Part shown: piece after piece, positions 62,406 to 64,000 of the stretch
Position numbering within the stretch: the first letter of the stretch is position 1
Layout: every line of letters starts with the position of its first letter
Assembly: GCF_023736115.1 (NCBI RefSeq)
Contig: NZ_JAKQZC010000003.1
Location: 310,001-374,000, forward strand
Direction: 5' to 3'
DNA: 64,000 bases
DNA from: Salinicola avicenniae
Lineage (GTDB): Bacteria; Pseudomonadota; Gammaproteobacteria; Pseudomonadales; Halomonadaceae
Notes under the pieces: generated by a model
The model's database searches: none
Seen by the model: only the letters and a program-made list of their open reading frames with translations
Told to the model about the DNA's origin: nothing
Program-made: the position numbers and the translations under genes

Positions 62406-63353
62406 TTAACCGGCGAATGGCGAGACGTCGGCCAGGCTGTCGGCGATATGGCGCGCGATCATCAGATCGAGGTGCGCCCCTCCGCCATTCTTGTAGAACG
62501 TGATCTCGTCGCGGTCGCGCCGTCCGACCCGGCCGGCGATCAGATCGTAGAGGTCGCCGAGGATATCGCCGGCGGCAATCACGCCGGCATCGAGCGGAAT
62601 CTTCAGCTCACCGATGTGACCGAGCGTGGTTTCGCGGCTGTCGACGAAGAGCCGGCTGCGGCGTAGCAGGACGTCGTCGGCCTCGCGCATGTCCGCCTTG
62701 TAGGCGCCGATCAGGTCGACGTGCGTTCCCGGTCTGAGCCACTGCCCCTCGAGAAACGGCGTACGGGACATCGTCGCGCTGGCGAGGATATCGGCACGGG
62801 CGACCGCGGCGGCCAGGTCTGGCGTGGCCGTGACGGTCAGGCCGCGCTCGGTAAACCGTTCGGCGAGCGCTCTGGCCTTTTCGGGCGTGCGATTCCATAC
62901 CGTGACCTGCTCGAGCCCGGGAAACAGGGAGGTATAGCCGTCGATCAGGCTGGCCGCAACCCGGCCCACGCCGCAGACCAGCAGATGGCGGCTGTCCGGC
63001 CGGGCCAGCAGCCGGGCGCCGAGTAGCGAGTCGCCGACCGTCTTGAGCTCGGTGACCAGGCGGCTGTCGATGATCGCCTTCAACTGGCCGTCTTCCGGCG
63101 CGAAGTAAAGCATCGCGCCCTGGACGGTATCCAGGCCGCGAGCCGCGTTGCCGTCGAAGACCGTCACCGCCTTGGCGCCATACCTCACACCGGGGATGAA
63201 GCAGGAGCGGTTGAGCAGCGTCTTGTCGGCGGGACCGAGAAAGGTGTCGTCGATCTCCGGGCGGGCGGCGCGATGGCCTTCGCGCAGCGCCTCGACGGCA
63301 GCTTCCCAGGTAAGCCGATCGCGGACGTCGGCGTAGCGGATATGGCGTGTCAT
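62406..63353 (-). CDS. ornithine cyclodeaminase/mu-crystallin family enzyme
   Basis: A 315-residue NAD(P)-dependent enzyme: 'RYADVRDRLTWEAAVEALREGHRA', 'RYGAKAVTVFDGN', 'LKAIIDSRLVTELKTVGDSLLGARLLARPDSRHLLVCGVGRVAASLIDGYTSLFPGLEQVTVWNRTPEKARAL' (Rossmann loop), 'GTHVDLIGAYKADMREADD'. This is the ornithine cyclodeaminase/delta1-pyrroline-2-carboxylate reductase type. Which reaction it does cannot be told from sequence. GGAG lies six bases before ATG 63353. It is probably transcribed alone or with the following PaiB-like gene (53 nt). Confidence 0.9.
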   Translation of the reverse strand: MTRHIRYADVRDRLTWEAAVEALREGHRAARPEIDDTFLGPADKTLLNRSCFIPGVRYGAKAVTVFDGNAARGLDTVQGAMLYFAPEDGQLKAIIDSRLVTELKTVGDSLLGARLLARPDSRHLLVCGVGRVAASLIDGYTSLFPGLEQVTVWNRTPEKARALAERFTERGLTVTATPDLAAAVARADILASATMSRTPFLEGQWLRPGTHVDLIGAYKADMREADDVLLRRSRLFVDSRETTLGHIGELKIPLDAGVIAAGDILGDLYDLIAGRVGRRDRDEITFYKNGGGAHLDLMIARHIADSLADVSPFAG

Positions 63354-63406
63354 GCAGGACTCCAGCCGGGATCGAAGCCTCATGGTCGGTTACCGACGGC
63401 GCGCTG

Positions 63407-64000
63407 TCACGCCTCGTCGAGTCCACTCAGCGTGCGTGCCGCCATCGCGTCGAGCCCCGAGGTCACTCGCAGATCGTGCTGGATCGCTTCACGCTCCGCC
63501 CGAGGACGATGCTGACTCGCCTTGCGCTTGCCGTCGACCGACACGATGGTCAGTTCGACGCCGACGATCGCCTGGCAGAGCGCATCGATGAAAGTCGCCG
63601 GCGCGTCGTTGACCGCCCAGGGTGCGGGTCGCTCTGTCTCGAAGCGCGCGGTCAGATCGGTCACCAGCGACCGGAGCCACGCCGGCTCGTCGATCAGCCG
63701 TAGCTGGCCGCGAACCTGCACGACCTGGTAGTTCCAGGTGGGCACCACCCGACCGTGCTCGCGCTTGGCCGGATAGATGCTGGGGCTGATGTACGCCTGC
63801 GGGCCGTGGAAGATCGCCATGGCACTGCGCGGTGCGGCGAGAGCCGCCAGCGGGTTGGCGCGGGCGACATGGCCGCGCAGCGCTCCGGCGAGTGAAGCGG
63901 CCCAATCGGTGTTGTCCGCCATGGGCATCGGTGGCTCGCCGGGATAGCGCAGTAGCGGCAAATGGTCGGTCGAGATCGCGCCGGTGTCGTCGGTCGTGAC
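63407..64000 (-). CDS. PaiB-family FMN-binding protein, 5' end outside window
   Basis: 197 residues are visible; about 25 N-terminal residues lie beyond the edge, and the frame is open to the last base (VTTDDTGAISTDHLPLLRYPGEPP). Family stretches: 'LRGHVARANPL', 'AMAIFHGPQAYISPSIYPAKREHGRVVPTWNYQVVQVRGQLRLIDEP'. This split-barrel FMN-binding family includes Bacillus PaiB, a repressor of sporulation and protease genes; the bacterial relatives may be flavoenzymes. Confidence 0.88.
   Translation of the reverse strand, partial: VTTDDTGAISTDHLPLLRYPGEPPMPMADNTDWAASLAGALRGHVARANPLAALAAPRSAMAIFHGPQAYISPSIYPAKREHGRVVPTWNYQVVQVRGQLRLIDEPAWLRSLVTDLTARFETERPAPWAVNDAPATFIDALCQAIVGVELTIVSVDGKRKASQHRPRAEREAIQHDLRVTSGLDAMAARTLSGLDEA

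Overview
The window looks like chromosomal DNA from a GC-rich gammaproteobacterium. The gene set (dbpA, rhlE, ndpA, glnE, dgkA, pip, trhO, a YrbL-like protein), together with many solute importers (TRAP, TctABC, Dpp-type ABC, SSS symporter), fits a halophilic or marine heterotroph of the Halomonas/Salinicola/Chromohalobacter group. That placement is an inference from gene content. No rRNA, tRNA, CRISPR array or intact insertion sequence was seen. Most genes are recognisable family members. The unusual material is in gene pairings and in the DNA at gene edges.

Layout. 1-902: 3' part of a catalase gene. 990-4975: minus-strand membrane-microdomain operon (NfeD-like, two SPFH/flotillin-like proteins, then DUF4870). 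5475-8369: nucleoid-associated NdpA and a two-gene ABC-2 exporter. 8634-13880: SYLF lipoprotein, YebC-family protein, DbpA helicase, RIO-type kinase, MDR oxidoreductase. 14079-20585: orphan amino-acid binding protein, then a TakP-like TRAP transporter operon with an Ntn amidohydrolase of the GGT/HpxW type and an Lrp/AsnC regulator. 20761-25008: HIT protein, LemA-TPM-TPM module, RhlE helicase. 25427-29364: FCD regulator, secreted glycerophosphodiesterase, cupin, and a methyltransferase beyond a gene-poor AT-richer stretch. 29509-38828: LysR regulator divergent from a five-gene Dpp-type importer followed by two M20 hydrolases. 38893-46176: proline iminopeptidase, DgkA, MocA-like and XdhC-like molybdoenzyme maturation factors, a SIR2-like protein translationally close to nadC, and a DUF3311-SSS symporter pair. 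46374-54232: glycosyltransferase 25, MFS exporter with GlxA-type regulator, OprB porin, tctCBA. 54498-64000: glnE, YrbL-like kinase, trhO, a frameshifted membrane protein gene, a YnbABC-like phospholipid cluster, an ornithine cyclodeaminase-like enzyme and a truncated PaiB-like gene.

Two themes stand out. First, at least eleven places carry 14-20 bp tandem repeats in two to six copies, almost all placed at start codons, stop codons or 5' leaders. They lie upstream of the RIO kinase, at the SIR2 stop codon, in DUF3311, at the GlxA and M20 starts, in the tctC-tctB gap, before glnE, on both sides of trhO, at the LysR promoter and at the GntR stop codon. Second, several compact gene sets suggest linked functions that can be tested: nadC with a SIR2-like protein whose usual catalytic His-Gly reads Asn-Gly; a TRAP 2-oxoacid transporter with an oxamate-hydrolase-like enzyme; a CDP-alcohol phosphatidyltransferase with altered metal ligands beside its own CDP-lipid synthase and acyltransferase; and a peptide importer ending in two unrelated M20 peptidases.
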